Positions 11,310 through 23,219 of a DNA stretch of 64,000 nt are shown piece after piece. A model generated the notes under the pieces. It saw nothing but the letters and a program-made list of their open reading frames with translations. It made no database searches and was not told where the DNA came from. Both the position numbers and the translations under genes were made by a program. The first letter of the stretch is position 1. Every line of letters starts with the position of its first letter. Source of the stretch: Rhizophagus clarus (Eukaryota > Glomeromycota > Glomeromycetes > Glomerales > Glomeraceae); assembly GCA_015698045.1 (NCBI GenBank), contig BLAL01000050.1, positions 372,001 through 436,000 of the forward strand, read 5' to 3'.

Positions 11310-12750
11310 ATTAATATCATATCAATCACTGTGCATGTAACCCCCTAATTTGCTTTATTATAGTTAACATAATAAAATTTTTGGCACAGCATTCTCTTCC
11401 AACATATAACACATATGTAAAGTTTAAAATCAACCAAAATTTATTTAATTGGTTAAATTAACGATTTTTGAATTTATAATTCTGGCCAAAATTTCCTTAA
11501 TTCTGGCCAAAATCGTAATTCTGGCCTAAATTTGGTTAAAATTGAAAATTTCAGGGCAAATATAACACTTCATTTATACAAAATAACTCTCAAACTAAAT
11601 ATGGGAAATAAAACTTCTAAATGGCTCCTAAGTGTTTATTAAAAAATTTCTTCAGATACATTTTGTTTTTCAAGTTGGATCTTAGTTAGAAGTTGATGTA
11701 TTTTTTTCATTAAAAATAAAAAATTAATGCAAAAAACTTGTCATTTGTTAACCATAATGAGTATTATAAAAATTTAAATTAAAATAGAAAATATTTTATA
11801 TCATTATATAACAGGTAAAAAGTTAAAATACATAAATCTAAATAATTTTTTAATACAATAAATATAATTTAAATTCATCAAAAAAAATTTTTTTGCTTTT
11901 TATTTTATTTATATAATTAAATTGTAAAATTTCTTTATTATTTTAATTGTTTTAACTGTAAAATAAACTACCCATTAATTTCAAGAACAATTAAATATTA
12001 AAAAATATCTTTTTTACAATAAAAATCTAATATTTAAATATGATTGGACAGAAATAAATTGGTTAAAAACAATGAAAATTTTGTATTATTTTTTAGTTAA
12101 AAATAAATATATTACCCAAAAATGAGCTTAATAACGTTATTCTCCTCTTGTTTACTAATGATAAATAAAAATTTGTCATTATTTCATATTAATAAACAGA
12201 AAAATATTAATAGATTCAATAATAACTAAAAATCTAGTTGGATAACCAGCACTATTACCTTAATAAAAGTTGTTTCTTTTGTAAATTTATGGCTAAAAAT
12301 GAGATATTTATTATTAGTTAAAAATTTCTTTTTAAAATTTTATGACATAAAAAATCTTTTTTTTTTTCAAAAAAACAGTTTTTTCGTATTTATACAAAAA
12401 CTAATTGAAAAACTGCCCTTATAACCTTAGAAAATCTTTTTCCTCGTACAAATTTACATATATTTTTGTTATTAACATTATGTATTTGTCCATACTTTTA
12501 TAAAGATCTCAAAAAATAGTAGTTTTTAAATATAAATTTCACGTATATGCAAAGAAAAAAAAATAATTGTAAAAATGGAAAATTAGTTTTAAAAACTGAT
12601 AAAGCACATGACAATCTATGATATTACTTAATTTGTATAGGAGTTGCATATTAAAATTGATGGTTAATTATAAAATGAAGTAACTCGATTATAGTTATAC
12701 AAATTTCTTTTAATATGAAAATGATCTACATGTTACGGTGATTGATATTA
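11310..12750. repeat. Possible old element with diverged inverted ends
   Basis: ATATCAATCACTGTGCATGTAA near 11.32 kb (first 20 bases relevant) is matched in inverse near 12.72 kb by TACATGTTACGGTGATTGAT. The interior is AT-rich without any coding frame. No target duplication is clear. It may be an old non-autonomous DNA transposon. The rest of 10744-12801 shows nothing else recognisable. Confidence 0.3.
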
Positions 12751-12949
12751 TATTGATTAATCTTTATTTTTTTTTGGTGTTGAAACTATACTATCATTTA
12801 TCACAGGTCGAATGGTGGCAAATCAGTCACCAATCAGCTATCAATCGGGTATCTTATTGATAACTGATTGATTCAATAAGTATTCAATCGGGTGGCCAAT
12901 TGATAGCTAATTTCTGCCAAAATCTGTCATCAATCGGGCAGGCCGATTG

Positions 12950-13270
12950 ATGGTCAACTGATGGTCAACTGATGGTCGATTGATGGTCGATTTATGGTCA
13001 AATTATGGTCAAAATATGGTCAAATTAAGGTCGAATTAAGGTCGAATTATGGTCAAATTAAGGTCAAATTAAGGTCAAATTTAAGGTCAAATTATGGTCA
13101 AATTAAGGAGGTCAAATTAAGGTTAAATTAAGGTCAAATTAAGATCAAATTATGGTCAAATTATGGTCGAATTATGGTCAAATTATGGTCAATTTATGGT
13201 CAATTTATGGTCAAATTATGTGGTCAAATTATGTGATCAAATTATGATCAATTATGGTCAATTGATGGTC
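12950..13270. repeat. Short tandem field of GGTCAAATT
   Basis: About thirty copies of a 9 to 11 base unit, mainly GGTCAAATTA with variants GGTCGAATTATG and GGTCAATTTATG, lie directly inside the left subterminal zone of the CACTA-like element. Confidence 0.9.
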
Positions 13271-14129
13271 GAATGACCAATTTTTGTAGAATCATATAAT
13301 GAATAATAAAATTTATTATAGCACATAATAAAACACATAGTATCTTTATTTATATTAATAACAGATAGGTATTTAAAATAAAAACATTTATCATAATAAT
13401 ATGTTAGTATATGACTAATAAAGTTAGTAATATTTAATAAATAAATAGTAAAGCGTAAATATAAAAAGTTAGTAATAATTATAATAAAATACACAAATAC
13501 AAAAAGTTAGTATTATGAAGAATTTGAAGAAAAATACGTGATGATGTTAGTAAAATATAAAAAAAAAAAGAATAACATTAGTAATAATAAAATACACAAA
13601 TACAAAAAGTTAGTATTATGAAGAGTTTGATAAAATTTATAAAAAAAAAAAGAAAAATACGTGATGATGTTAGTAAAATATAAAAAAAAAAAATAACATT
13701 AGTAATATTAAAAAAAGGTAAAGTTAATATTATAAAATAAAATATAGTCAGTAATCATTACCATAAATTTAATGACAAAAATACAATAATTAATATACCT
13801 GTAAATGTAATGAGAGTAAGAAGAAAACAGAAAAGAAAGGGTATATGATTTTTGAAAAATAAACAGAGTCACGTTTGGTTATTTATATGCATATTAAGAT
13901 CAGGTCACGTGCATAAAAATCAGACCAAATTTTGATTGGTTAATAATAGATAAATTGAAAAACTACTATCGTTAGTTGTAATTTTTCATCTCATATAGTC
14001 ATATATTATAATTTGCCTTGGACTTTCGGATATCTAATTTTTTTAATAATATTAACTTATTTAAAATAAATTTAATAAAAGTGTATTGTTTTTTTAAAAT
14101 GTTATGAAATCTAAAAAAATCCTTTATTA

Positions 14130-17100
14130 AAAATATTTCATACAAACTCTTAGGAAACCTCAAAAAAAAAATCTATTTATTAAAAATATCCTATACGAAT
14201 CTTAGGAAATCTCAAAAAAAAATTTCCTATCAGATATCCCATATGAACTCTTTCCATATGAACTTTTAGAAATCTTTCTCAAAAAAATTTTCTATCAAAG
14301 AATCCCATGCGAATCCTTTCCATATGAACCCTAAAAAATTTCACAAAAAAATTTCCTATCAGATATCCCATACGAACTCTTCCAATACGAACTCTTAGAA
14401 AATCTCTTAAAAAAAATTTTCTATCAAAGATATTCCATACGAACCCCCTACTATATGAACAACTGGAAAATCTTTATTAAAATATTCCATACAAACTCTT
14501 TCCATACGAACTCTAAGAAAATCTCTTAAAAAATTTTTTATTAAAGAATCACATACGAACCCTTTCCATATGAACTCTTAGAAAATTTTCTATCAAAGAA
14601 TCCCATACGAACCCTTCTATATGAACTCTTAGAAAATCTCTTAAGAAAAATTTTTCTATCAGATATTTCATACGAACTCTTCCAATACAAACTCTTAGGA
14701 AATCTCTTAAAAAAAATTTTCTATCAAAGAATCCCATACGAACCCTTTCATATGAACTCTTAGAAAATCTCTTAAGAAAAATTTTTCTATCAAATATCCC
14801 ATACGAACTCTTAGAAATAAAAAAAAATCTATTTATCAAAAATATCCTATACAAATCTTAGAAAATCTCAAAAAAAAATTTCCTATCAGATATCCCATAT
14901 GAACACTTCCCATATAAACTTTTAGAAATCTCTCTCAAAAAAATTTTTTATCAAAGAATCCCATGCGAATCCTTTCCATATGAACCTTAAAAAATTTCAC
15001 AAAAAAATTTTCTATTAGACATTCCATACGAACTCTTCCAATATGAACTCTTAGAAAATCTCTTAAAAAAAATTTTCTATCAAAGAATCCCATACGAACC
15101 CTTCCATATGAACTCTTATAAAATCTCTTAAGAAAAATTTTTCTATCAGATATCCCATACGAACTCTTCTAATACGAACTCTTAGAAAATCTCTTAAAAA
15201 AAATTTTCTATCAAAGATATCCCATACGAACCCCCTACTATATGAACACTTGGAAAATCTTTATTAAAATATCCCATACGAACTCTTCCCACATGAACTT
15301 TAAGAAAATCTCTTAAAAAATTTTCTATCAAAGAATCCCATACGAACCCTTTCCATATGAACTCTTAGAAAATCTCTTAAGAAAAATTTTTCTATCAGAT
15401 ATCTTATACGAACTCTTAGAAATAAAAAAAAAATCTATTTATCAAAAATATCTTATACGAATCTTAGGAAATCTCAAAAAAAAATTTCTTATCAGATATC
15501 CCATATGAACTCTTCCCATATGAACTTTTAGAAATCTCTCTCAAAAAAATTTTCTATCAAAGAATCCCATGCAAATCCTTTCCATATGAACCCTAAAAAA
15601 TTTCACAAAAAAATTTTCTATCAGATATCCCATACGAATTCTTCCAATACGAACTCTTAGAAAATCTCTTAAAAAAAATTTTCTATCAAAGATATCCCAT
15701 ACGAACCCCCTACTATATGAACACTTGGAAAATCTTTATTAAAATATTCCATACGAACTCTTCCCACACGAACTTTAAGAAAATCTCTCTCAAAAAAATT
15801 TTCTATCAAAAAATCCTATACGAACCTTTCCATATGAACTTTTAGAAAATCTTTTAAGAAAAATTTTTCTATCAGATATCCCATACGAACTCTTAGAAAT
15901 AAAAAAAAAATCTATTTATTAAAAATGTCCCATACGAATCCTTTCCATATGAACCCTAAAAAATTTCACAAAAAAATTTTCTATCAGATATCCCATACGA
16001 ATTCTTCCAATACGAACTCTTAGAAAATCTCTTAAAAAAAATTTTCTATCAAAGATATCCCATACGAACCCCCTACTATATGAACACTTGGAAAATCTTT
16101 ATTAAAATATCCCATACGAACTCTTCCCACACGAACTTTAAGAAAATCTCTCTCAAAAAAATTTTCTATCAAAAAATCCTATACGAACCCTTCCATATGA
16201 ACTTTTAGAAAATCTTTTAAGAAAAATTTTTCTATCAGATATCCCATACGAACTCTTAGAAATAAAAAAAAAATCTATTTATTAAAAATGTCCCATACGA
16301 ATCCTTTCCATATGAACCCTAAAAAATTTCACAAAAAAATTTTCTATCAGATATCCCATACAAACTCTTCCCACACAATCTCTTAGAAAATCTCTTAAAA
16401 AAAAATTTTCTATCAAAGAATCCCATATGAACGCTTTTCTTATGAATTCTTAGAAAATCTCTTAAGAAAAATTTTTCTATCAGATATCCCATATAAACTC
16501 TTTCCATATGAACTCTTAGAAAATCTCTTAAAAAACAACTTTTCTATCAAAGAATCCCATGCGAACTCTTTCCATATGAACTCTTAGAAAATCTCTCAAA
16601 AAAAAATTTTCTATCAGATATCCCATACAAATCCTTCTCATACGACTCTTAAAAAATCTCTCTCAAAGAAATTTTCTATCAAAGAATCCCATGCGAATCC
16701 TTTCCATACGAACCCTAAAAAATTTCACAAAAAAATTTTCTACCAGATATCCCATACAAACTCTTCCCACACTAGAAAATCTTAAAAAAAATTTTCTATC
16801 AAAGACATCCCATATGAACCTTTTCCATATGAATACTTGGAAAATCTTTATCAAAATATCCTATACGAACTGTTCCTTTACGAATTCTTAGAAAATCTAT
16901 AAAAATAATTTTCTAACAAAGAATCCATACGAACCCTTCCCATACGAACTCTTAGAAAATCTCTCAAAAAAAATATTTCCTATTAGATATCCTATACGAA
17001 CCCTTCCCATACAAACTCAGAAAATTTCGCAAAAAAATTTTTTATCAGATATTCCATACAAACTCTTCCCATATGAACTCTTAGAGAATCTCTTAAAAAA

Positions 17101-17370
17101 AATTTTCTATCAAAGATATCCAACAAACCTTTCCTATATGAACTTTTAGAAAATCTCTTAAAAAAAATTTTTCTATCAAATATCCCTATACGAACTCTTT
17201 CTATACGAACTCTTAGAAAATAAAAAAAATTTTTTATCAGATATCCCATATGAACTCTTTCCATACAAACTTTTAGAAATCTCAAAAAATAAAAATATCT
17301 CTATTTATCAAAAATATCCTATATGAATTTTAGAAAATCTATCAAAAAAAATTTTCTATCAGAGTTTAGA
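14130..17370. repeat. Minisatellite array of about 3.2 kb
   Basis: A variable unit of roughly 60 to 70 bases is repeated dozens of times. Its backbone reads CCCATACGAACTCTT, then AGAAAATCTCTTAAAAAAA, then TTTTCTATCAAAGA. A higher-order pattern is marked by AAAATCTATTTATCAAAAAT, which returns near 14.17, 14.83, 15.43, 15.91, 16.27 and 17.30 kb. Minus-strand frames of 60 to 100 codons arise because the unit reads as FLRDFLRVRMERVRMG-like peptide. They have no proper start or context and are treated as repeat by-products, not genes. Confidence 0.9.
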
Positions 17371-18176
17371 GTTTTAAAATGGTTTATAAATTAAATATTT
17401 TAAAACGACGTTATTGAAAAAATCTAAAAAATCTGCTAATATATAATAAGCCAATTAGCAACCAATCGGTCATCAATCTGATATGGTCGATTGGTAACCT
17501 ATTGATAACTGGTAAATTCAACTGTACACTAATCAGTCATCAATCAGTCATATGACTAGTTGATAACTGATTTGGAATTTATACTTGATTGATGATCGAT
17601 TGAAAGAATCAGTTATCAATGGGTATCCAATCGGTTACCGATCAGTCACATGACCGATTGATGACTGGTTTGACTCCATTTGACCTGTGTATTAAGTAAA
17701 GAGAAGATTACAAAATATAATCACTTTCAACTAGATATAAGTACTTCCAGTCAAAAAATCAGTCTAATCATTTACTAAAAATTGATTAATCTTTAATATT
17801 ATATTAATAATTACAATATTATGATATTTTTCATAAATATTAACTTAATAGTTTAAAGATATTTAAAATAGTGAATTTAATCTTTGTATTTTAATATTAA
17901 AGTGCAATTTATAATTTATTATAGATTATCATTTTTTTTTAATAAATATTTGATATATATTATTTTTACTAAAGTTTACTTATTTCTTAAATTATTAAAT
18001 AATATTATTTAAATCTTTTTATTAATTATTTTATTTAAAAATAAGATTATTAAAAAATTATATTATATTAATATTTCTATTTTTTTTTAAATTATTTAAA
18101 ATTTTATTTTTCAAGTATTTTATCTATTAACTTTTAGAATTTTAATGTTATTTTAAAAATAAAAAAAATTATTATA

Positions 18177-18727
18177 TGAGGGTTTTTGTAATAAAAAGGT
18201 ACAAAACTTAAAAAAAAAATAAAAATTTAATTAATATTAAATTTACATTTATTTTAATATAAAAAATATAATTAGCATATGGGAACACTTGTAGCAAAAG
18301 GAGGGGATGAGCCAACTGCGAGATTTTGAAAAATTGCAGTTTAAATTATATGATTAATTTTGCAGATCATTGTTTAATTATAAAGAATTCAGATTTTTTA
18401 GAATTCTTTTATACTAAACTAGGATAAAATTTTGCAAGGAATTTGTTAAAAGTAATAATTTTTTTCTAATAAACTTGTATAACTTATTAATATCATAAAA
18501 GTAAAATATAATTAACAAAAAAAATGGTAAATTTACAATTTTTTTATTAATCTACTACTAATAAAAAATTGTATTTTTTGAAAAATTAGGCTAATAAGTA
18601 TATAATTATTATAAAATCTCAAATTTGATTTTTTGGCCCATTCCTACCTTTTGTTACGGGAGTTCTCATATAAAGTAAATTTAAAAATTTTTTTTAAGTT
18701 TTGTATTTTTCTATTGCAAAGACTCTA
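18177..18727. mobile_element. TA-type MITE (same family as 4691-4847), split by another MITE
   Basis: The left end TGAGGGTTTTTGTAATAAAA and right end TTTCTATTGCAAAGACTCTA are diverged copies of the 157-bp family ends. The internal text (AATATTAAATTTACATTTA, AATTAGCATA, TAAAGTAAATTTAAAAATT) matches the reverse complement of 4691-4847 on both sides of the nested insert, so this is one element in the opposite orientation, interrupted at a TA. Confidence 0.85.
18280..18668. mobile_element. Second MITE nested in the TA-type MITE
   Basis: 389 bases bounded by TGGGAACACTTGTAGCAAAA and the imperfect inverse CCTTTTGTTACGGGAGTTCTCA (last 20 bases relevant). It is flanked by TA on each side at the exact point where the host MITE is broken (ATTAGCA-TA). 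The end sequence differs from the host MITE, so it is a different TA-type family. It has no coding sequence. Confidence 0.8.
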
Positions 18728-19490
18728 TATGATTATATTTATCACTATTAATTTAAATATTATTTAAAAATTTAAAAAATAAGAAATTAAGTTATGAATA
18801 TTTAATTATTTTAGAATTTCTTTTTTTTTTATTTTTTTTTAAAATATTTTTTTAAGATTTATAAGTTTGATTATATGTACATTTATATATTTTGCATTTA
18901 ATAATTGTATTATTACTTAAATCTAATGTACACTTTATTTTACAAAAATAAAATCTGCATTTTAAATTTTATTTTTTTATTTAATTTTAATAATTCATTC
19001 TCTTTTTTTTTTATATATATTATTATTATTATATTTTTATTAAAGTAATTTTTTGAACAATTTTTTAATTTTACTATTTGAATTTTATTATTTGTTTATA
19101 ATTTTTACATTAAAAATCAAATAATAAATCAGATAAATTATATAATAAAACAAACAAATTAAAATTAAATAATCATAATATTTTTTATTTATTATTTTCT
19201 TTTTGATAATCATTTATATAATCCTTTATAATATCTATAATTTTATTTTCTATTTAAATATTATTATCTATTTATAATTTTTAAAAAATAAATTGAAAAA
19301 TATATGAAAATTAACTATTAGATTAAAAAAGTTATTTGAATAAAAGGTTAAATTCATTTGATTATAATATTTACTATTTTTTTTTCTAATAATCTTTTTA
19401 CTATACTTTTATTTTTTTATTTGAATTTTATTATTTATTTTATTATTTTTAAAAAATAGATTGAAAAAATTATATATTAATTTTTTTTTT

Positions 19491-19524
19491 TTGAGTTTCA
19501 TACCTTTCTATTGCAAAGACCCCA
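19491..19524. repeat. Single end of the TA-type MITE family
   Basis: TTTCATACCTTTCTATTGCA followed by AAGACCCCA is one terminal repeat of the 157-bp family. No partner end was located nearby, so it is a fragment or belongs to a longer decayed copy. Confidence 0.6.
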
Positions 19525-21167
19525 TATAATCAAAAGCAATAAGTAATATTAATTTTATCTTACAAATAATTTTTTTAGAAACATAAAAAAAATATAAATT
19601 TTTTTTTTATGAAAATAAAAAAAAGTAGTATTAAGAAAAAAATTTTTAAAAAAATGACTTTAATTATATCATTTATAAATAATAATAGTAATAAAGTATT
19701 ATAATCAAATGTAAACAATTATATTATTGTATAAAAATAATTTATTTAATTAAATTAAATAATATTATTTAAATTAAATTTATTTATATAAAATTATAGG
19801 TGATTAAATTACTCATATTAAATTTATTAAATTAATAGGTAATATAAATTAATAGGTAATATTTATTTGTTATATTATTCTCTTATTTTATTATTAATTT
19901 ATTATTAGTAATTTATTAAATAAAAATTTAATTAATACCAAATAATTTAAGCAAATTATTATTCAGTAAATAATTTTTTTATAAATAGTAATTATTTATA
20001 AATATTATTATTAAAAATCATTTCAATTATATTAGGTTATATAGTTTAAAAAAAAAAAGAAAATTTTATAAGTATTTAGCTAAATTATAAGATGGACAAA
20101 TAGTACTATTTTTTAAAGAGTTTGTAATAATTATCTTTAAGGTTTATTCAATCTATCATTATTAATAGTATTGAATACCACCAGGATTTTTACTGAAAAA
20201 CTATCTTAAAATAATAAAAAGTTGATTGTTTATAGTTAAATTAAATTGTAGGTTAAGTGTTGCTCGCAAAACGCTTAACAATTAGTTTCTATTTCCAATG
20301 CAAATAATCATGTACTTAATACCCGCTTTAAAAAAAAACAAATAATTGTATTCATTTTTTTTTCCTAAATCTTCACAACAAAAATAATGTAAAGATTCGC
20401 AGACGAAAATTAAATGAAATATATTTTTATTACGATGTAATACACATTAAATGTCCACCTTTATATATGGGCAATAATGCTAAAACCATCGTTATAAAAA
20501 TTAATAATCAAAATAAAAAAATATGTATGTATATATACTATTTCGACATATTTATGGGATTGTAGCTAACAATATATATATATATAAAAAAAAAACTTAA
20601 CAACGATTTTTTTTTTGTTTGGATAAAAAAAATTTTTTTTTTTTATTTTAAAAAACTTGTGTTGAAAAAAAAAAATTATATAGAAATATGAAAAAATAAA
20701 AAAAAAGAAAATATTTACAAGTCGATTGATTTTTCACTAAAAAAATTTTACATTTTACATACTTTTTTCTTAGATCTTAAATGAAATCTTAAAATTCTTT
20801 TTTTTTTTTTTTTTCTTTGTAATAAATTTAATAAATTAAAAATTTTAGCTGAAATATCAATCTATTAGAAAAAAAAAATTTGAAAAAAGATAAAAAAAAT
20901 TATGGTATATAGTATTACTTTTGGTGGGTGAGTGTGTTGATGATTCATGTATGCGTTTTTTAATTAAAAAAATTTTTTTTTACATTTACAAAAAAAAATA
21001 TATATATGTATATCATAAATTCAAATTTCATTGTCTTTTTATTTTCCAATTTTATTGGATGTAAACCACAAAGGAAAATCTAGGGACTTCTAAGAACTGC
21101 TTTAGATATTGTGAATTGAATCCCAAAAGATCAGGATTCGTGAAAACAGGATCAAAGGAATTGTTCA

Positions 21168-21262
21168 AAAAAAAAAAAAAAAATCAAAATAAAAAAAAAA
21201 AAAAAAAAAATAAAAAAAAAAAAAAAAAAAATCAAATTTTTTTTTTTTTTTTTTTTAAAAAG
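21168..21262. other. Long A-run then T-run behind the host gene
   Basis: About 70 bases of nearly pure A are followed by nearly 20 T, just beyond the stop of the leftward gene at 21327. Read on the minus strand this gives A-run then T-run RNA, able to fold back. It may mark the 3' end or simply be slippage-prone sequence. Confidence 0.35.
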
Positions 21263-21326
21263 GTGACGAAAACCGCACACGTCACCACATCTCTCCCCTA
21301 TATAAATAAATATGCGAGTGAAGATC

Positions 21327-23219
21327 TTAATTATTTTGATGAGTGTCCGTATTAGTAGCGTCTACAATAATACTATTGACACTACCTATGGTACTATGTG
21401 GAGAAGTATTTAAAATACAATTGTTACCGGGAGAGGAAGAGGAGGAGAGAATCGTAACTTCAAATTTTCTACCACATTTACTACTTAGAGTACTACAACG
21501 TCTACTCAAGGTATTATTAATTGTGGATTTTTTATCAGGACTAGAAGCCATACTAAATGCACTACTTATGGTGGAAGGAGGAGAATAAGCGGTATCCGAA
21601 GAAGAAGATGATGATGTAGAACTTGAAGACGAACTTTTTGCCGTGGTATTCCATTCAACTTCAAATTTTCTTCCACTATGAGAGTTTATCGTAGTATGTG
21701 GTTCATTAGGATGGTGATAATGGAATTTTTGAAGAGTTGTAGGTGTAGTAGGAGTTGAAGAGGAATTTAAATTCAAAGGTTGAGGAGGAGTCGGAGGAGT
21801 AGTGGTAGGAGGCATTGATAATCTACGTTTTTCTTCTTCAGTCGATTTCATACTTACTAACGAAGATTTTTTAAATTTTTTAATTACAGTAGTAGAATAG
21901 TTATTAAATTGTGGATAATAAGAACCATTATTAGTTGGAGGATTAGGATATTTACCAGAATTACCACCAACAATAATATTTGAATTAGGATAACAATTCA
22001 TGTTCTTTAAAGTGTTTTTGTTTTGAACACCATCAAATTTGGAACGTTGATTTAGGTGAACCAGATTAGGTGAAGATGATGATTGAGGTAAAATGACACG
22101 ACAATGAGTAGGAAAAGAAGAGTTGGAAGATGAAAAGTTAGGAGTGATAGGTTTTGAAACCATGATAGGAGTGGGACAAACACCATAATACTTTTGTTGT
22201 TGTAATGAAGATCTTGAAGAATTAGAAGAAGGAGTATTATTACTATAAAAGGAACGACGAGATTTTGAAGAGGACCAAGAATCATTCTTATTAGAACAAG
22301 TTGAAACTTGAGACAAATGACGTGAAGGACGATCGCTCTCTTTACCAGGAGGTAATACAGGATGAGTACCAGAACAACCATTTGTAGAGAAACGACAAGG
22401 TTTTTGTTGACAATGACATTGATCAAAATAAGTGGTATCAAAATCTTCACGTTCTCTTACTATAGTAAATCTACCAACTTTACCCAAGACTTCAGGTTCT
22501 TTTGCGAAATGACGAGGAGTTTTAGCACATTCTTCAAATACCGAAGGTGGAATAAAATTAGGGGAAGATTGAGATTTTAAAGGACCATTTGACAAAGAAC
22601 CATTTGACAAAGAACCATTTAACATAGAACCATCTGACATAGAACCATTTTTCGTTACAACGTAAAAATCGTGAGTATTCCCATGACATATAAAAGAATT
22701 TGCTTCTGTCCCAGCTTCAATATTTTTTGGTTTCATTATTATAGGATCATCATCACTTTCACTTCCAGTTACAACCTCGTTATTACTATTGTTCTCAACA
22801 GTATTATCATCATAATCATTAGTAATGTTACTTTTACTGTCATCTTTATCAGTATCGCCATCGTTCGATCGTGAAAAGGTTTGATGTATACGAACAAATA
22901 TTGACTTGTACCAAGCCTTTCTATTATTAGTATTCTTTGAACTACTTGAATTACTTGCATTACTACTACGACGATTACTTTTAGTAGAAGTTTCAGAATT
23001 ATCTAAAGAACGAACTCTTCTATCCAACGGAATAACAAAATTATTCAGGGATGGATGATAAGCCGATATATTTTTACCCATGTCTAAATTATCATTGATG
23101 ATATTATTATTATTATTATTATTTACATTATCTACATTATTATTTTGTTTTATATTAGACTGAGAAGTTGTTGAACTCTTTAGAAAAGAGAAAGAACCTG
23201 CTGAGAAAGTGAAAGGCAT
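21327..23219 (-). CDS. Ser/Asn-rich low-complexity host protein with GRF/GRKF motifs
   Basis: 630 residues in one open frame, start at 23219. Low-complexity runs alternate with short ordered islands. There is an Asn run (residues about 30-40), Ser/Asn stretches near 80-95, and an acidic zone (DTDKDDSKS) near 125. Three copies of a SNGSL-like repeat lie near 200. A compact region KEPEVLGKVGRFTIVRERED (about 240-260) precedes a Cys-rich segment FDQCHCQQKPC. Two later islands, SGRKFEVEWN (about 525) and CGRKFEVTIL (about 590), resemble the first. RFTI fits the RFx[V/I] docking motif bound by OSR1/SPAK-type kinase C-terminal domains, a speculative link. It is largely disordered and no enzyme fold is seen. 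I do not recognise the gene; expression as a single exon is plausible. Confidence 0.7.
   Translation of the reverse strand: MPFTFSAGSFSFLKSSTTSQSNIKQNNNVDNVNNNNNNNIINDNLDMGKNISAYHPSLNNFVIPLDRRVRSLDNSETSTKSNRRSSNASNSSSSKNTNNRKAWYKSIFVRIHQTFSRSNDGDTDKDDSKSNITNDYDDNTVENNSNNEVVTGSESDDDPIIMKPKNIEAGTEANSFICHGNTHDFYVVTKNGSMSDGSMLNGSLSNGSLSNGPLKSQSSPNFIPPSVFEECAKTPRHFAKEPEVLGKVGRFTIVREREDFDTTYFDQCHCQQKPCRFSTNGCSGTHPVLPPGKESDRPSRHLSQVSTCSNKNDSWSSSKSRRSFYSNNTPSSNSSRSSLQQQKYYGVCPTPIMVSKPITPNFSSSNSSFPTHCRVILPQSSSSPNLVHLNQRSKFDGVQNKNTLKNMNCYPNSNIIVGGNSGKYPNPPTNNGSYYPQFNNYSTTVIKKFKKSSLVSMKSTEEEKRRLSMPPTTTPPTPPQPLNLNSSSTPTTPTTLQKFHYHHPNEPHTTINSHSGRKFEVEWNTTAKSSSSSSTSSSSSSDTAYSPPSTISSAFSMASSPDKKSTINNTLSRRCSTLSSKCGRKFEVTILSSSSSPGNNCILNTSPHSTIGSVNSIIVDATNTDTHQNN

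Larger units (their letters stand above)
12802..17689. mobile_element. CACTA-like non-autonomous element, 4.9 kb
   Basis: The ends are CACAGGTCGAATGG at the left and CCATTTGACCTGTG at the right, flanked by a TAT duplication (12799-12801 and 17690-17692). Subterminal zones on both sides (about 12820-13000 and 17450-17670) are packed with ATCAATCGG/CCGATTGAT words in both orientations, as expected for transposase-binding repeats of CACTA elements. The interior is two repeat fields (12950-13270 and about 14130-17370) joined by AT-rich filler at 13280-14100, which contains a duplicated AAATACAAAAAGTTAGTATT segment. No transposase is visible, so it would need one supplied in trans. Confidence 0.8.
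17693..21115. other. AT-rich spacer with MITE remnants
   Basis: No gene is seen. It contains a nested pair of MITEs (18177-18727) and one stray MITE end (19491-19524). The remainder is long A/T runs and simple sequence. From about 20.9 to 21.3 kb it is probably the 3' flank of the leftward host gene at 21327-23219. Confidence 0.5.

Noticed and set aside
14549-17285. Minus-strand frames of 60-100 codons in the minisatellite as protein genes.
   Set aside because: They are the same repeat unit read in one frame, with no distinct starts, no domain and no gene-like context.
22052-22450. Leucine-rich minus-strand frame inside the Ser/Asn-rich gene.
   Set aside because: It is a shifted-frame shadow of the low-complexity coding sequence of 21327-23219.
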